Assembly (NCBI RefSeq): GCF_004138495.1
Contig: NZ_ML142849.1
Location: 661,126-667,196 of the forward strand
Source: Phytoactinopolyspora endophytica
GTDB lineage: Bacteria > Actinomycetota > Actinomycetes > Jiangellales > Jiangellaceae
Direction: 5' to 3'
Length of the DNA: 6,071 nt
The notes under the pieces were generated by a model that saw only the letters and a program-made list of their open reading frames with translations, was not told the DNA's origin and did not search any database. Shown in pieces: positions 5,838-6,071 of this stretch. Position numbers and translations under genes: made by a program. How positions within the stretch are numbered: the first letter of the stretch is position 1; each line of letters opens with the position of its first letter.

Positions 5838-6071
5838 ATGCCGCGCATGACGACGGCACATGCTGTGACACCTGGCCGCGGCAGGCGGCCGGCGTGTTCA
5901 TCACGAGGAGCGGTTCATCGTCGGATGATGAATGGGCGAGACGTCGCGATTATGGAGCATGCAACAATATGTCCGCCAAGGGGTCGCGCGAATAGGGGCG
6001 CCGGTTAAGCGAGCGGGGCATCCGCGCCCGGCTCGCAAGGCGGAGGAGGGAGGCGCACTGGGGTTTGTGCG
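5838..6071. other. right-edge region without a recognised gene
   Basis: No protein family or RNA gene is recognisable. A plus-strand frame of 56 codons (5838-6008, ATG to TAA) is present but its Arg/Gly-rich product resembles nothing I know and it has no convincing ribosome site. A minus-strand frame is open from the window edge and closes near 5908, again unrecognised. The stretch includes a relatively AT-rich patch (about 5950-5972, CAACAATATG), three TTCATC-type half-sites (5898-5903, 5914-5919 and inverted at 5927-5932), and a hairpin near the end. It is probably the intergenic region before a gene lying beyond the window. Confidence 0.5.
6009..6036. terminator. GC-rich hairpin near right edge
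   Basis: GCGAGCGGGGC (6009-6019) and GCCCGGCTCGC (6026-6036) pair at 10 of 11 positions around a six-base loop. It could end a transcript arriving from the right on the minus strand, or belong to the leader of a gene beyond the window. No U-tract is present, so the role is uncertain. Confidence 0.4.

Noticed and set aside
5981..6071. tRNA or structured RNA at the right edge
   Set aside because: There is one hairpin but no cloverleaf, no T-loop consensus and no paired acceptor arms.

Overview
The window is GC-rich, with GTG starts, strongly G/C-biased third codon positions and an actinobacterial-style promoter. It looks like chromosomal DNA of a high-GC actinomycete. I cannot name the genus. 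I see no rRNA, tRNA, CRISPR array, transposase, integrase or phage gene.

Layout from left to right: (1) the 3' 836 codons of a MAN2C1-type GH38 alpha-mannosidase (+, 1-2511); (2) a hairpin at 2543-2576 and a 53-codon gene on the minus strand (2577-2738), whose product resembles the N-terminal arm of HigA-type antitoxins but has no HTH domain; (3) ybaK, a Cys-tRNA(Pro)/aminoacyl-tRNA deacylase (+, 2961-3464), ending inside a long hairpin (3457-3516); (4) a class I SAM-dependent methyltransferase (-, 3539-4408); (5) a divergently transcribed CGNR-type zinc-finger regulator (+, 4481-5098), separated from the methyltransferase by only 72 bp that hold a good promoter and a 24-bp imperfect palindrome; (6) a hairpin at 5114-5155 and a YdbC-family (DUF4937) protein on the minus strand (5176-5805), apparently leaderless; (7) 266 bp at the right edge with no recognised gene but several inverted repeats.

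Most genes look like independent single-gene transcription units. The strands alternate +, -, +, -, +, -, and each of the three convergent junctions (mannosidase/small gene, ybaK/methyltransferase, CGNR/YdbC) contains a strong inverted repeat that could end transcription from both sides. The only pair with a visible reason to be linked is the methyltransferase and the CGNR regulator, which share a short divergent promoter region with a possible operator. I see no clear evidence of a large new system. The items most worth following are that pair, the 53-residue antitoxin-like gene, the 60-bp hairpin over the ybaK stop codon, and the leaderless YdbC gene with its promoter palindrome.
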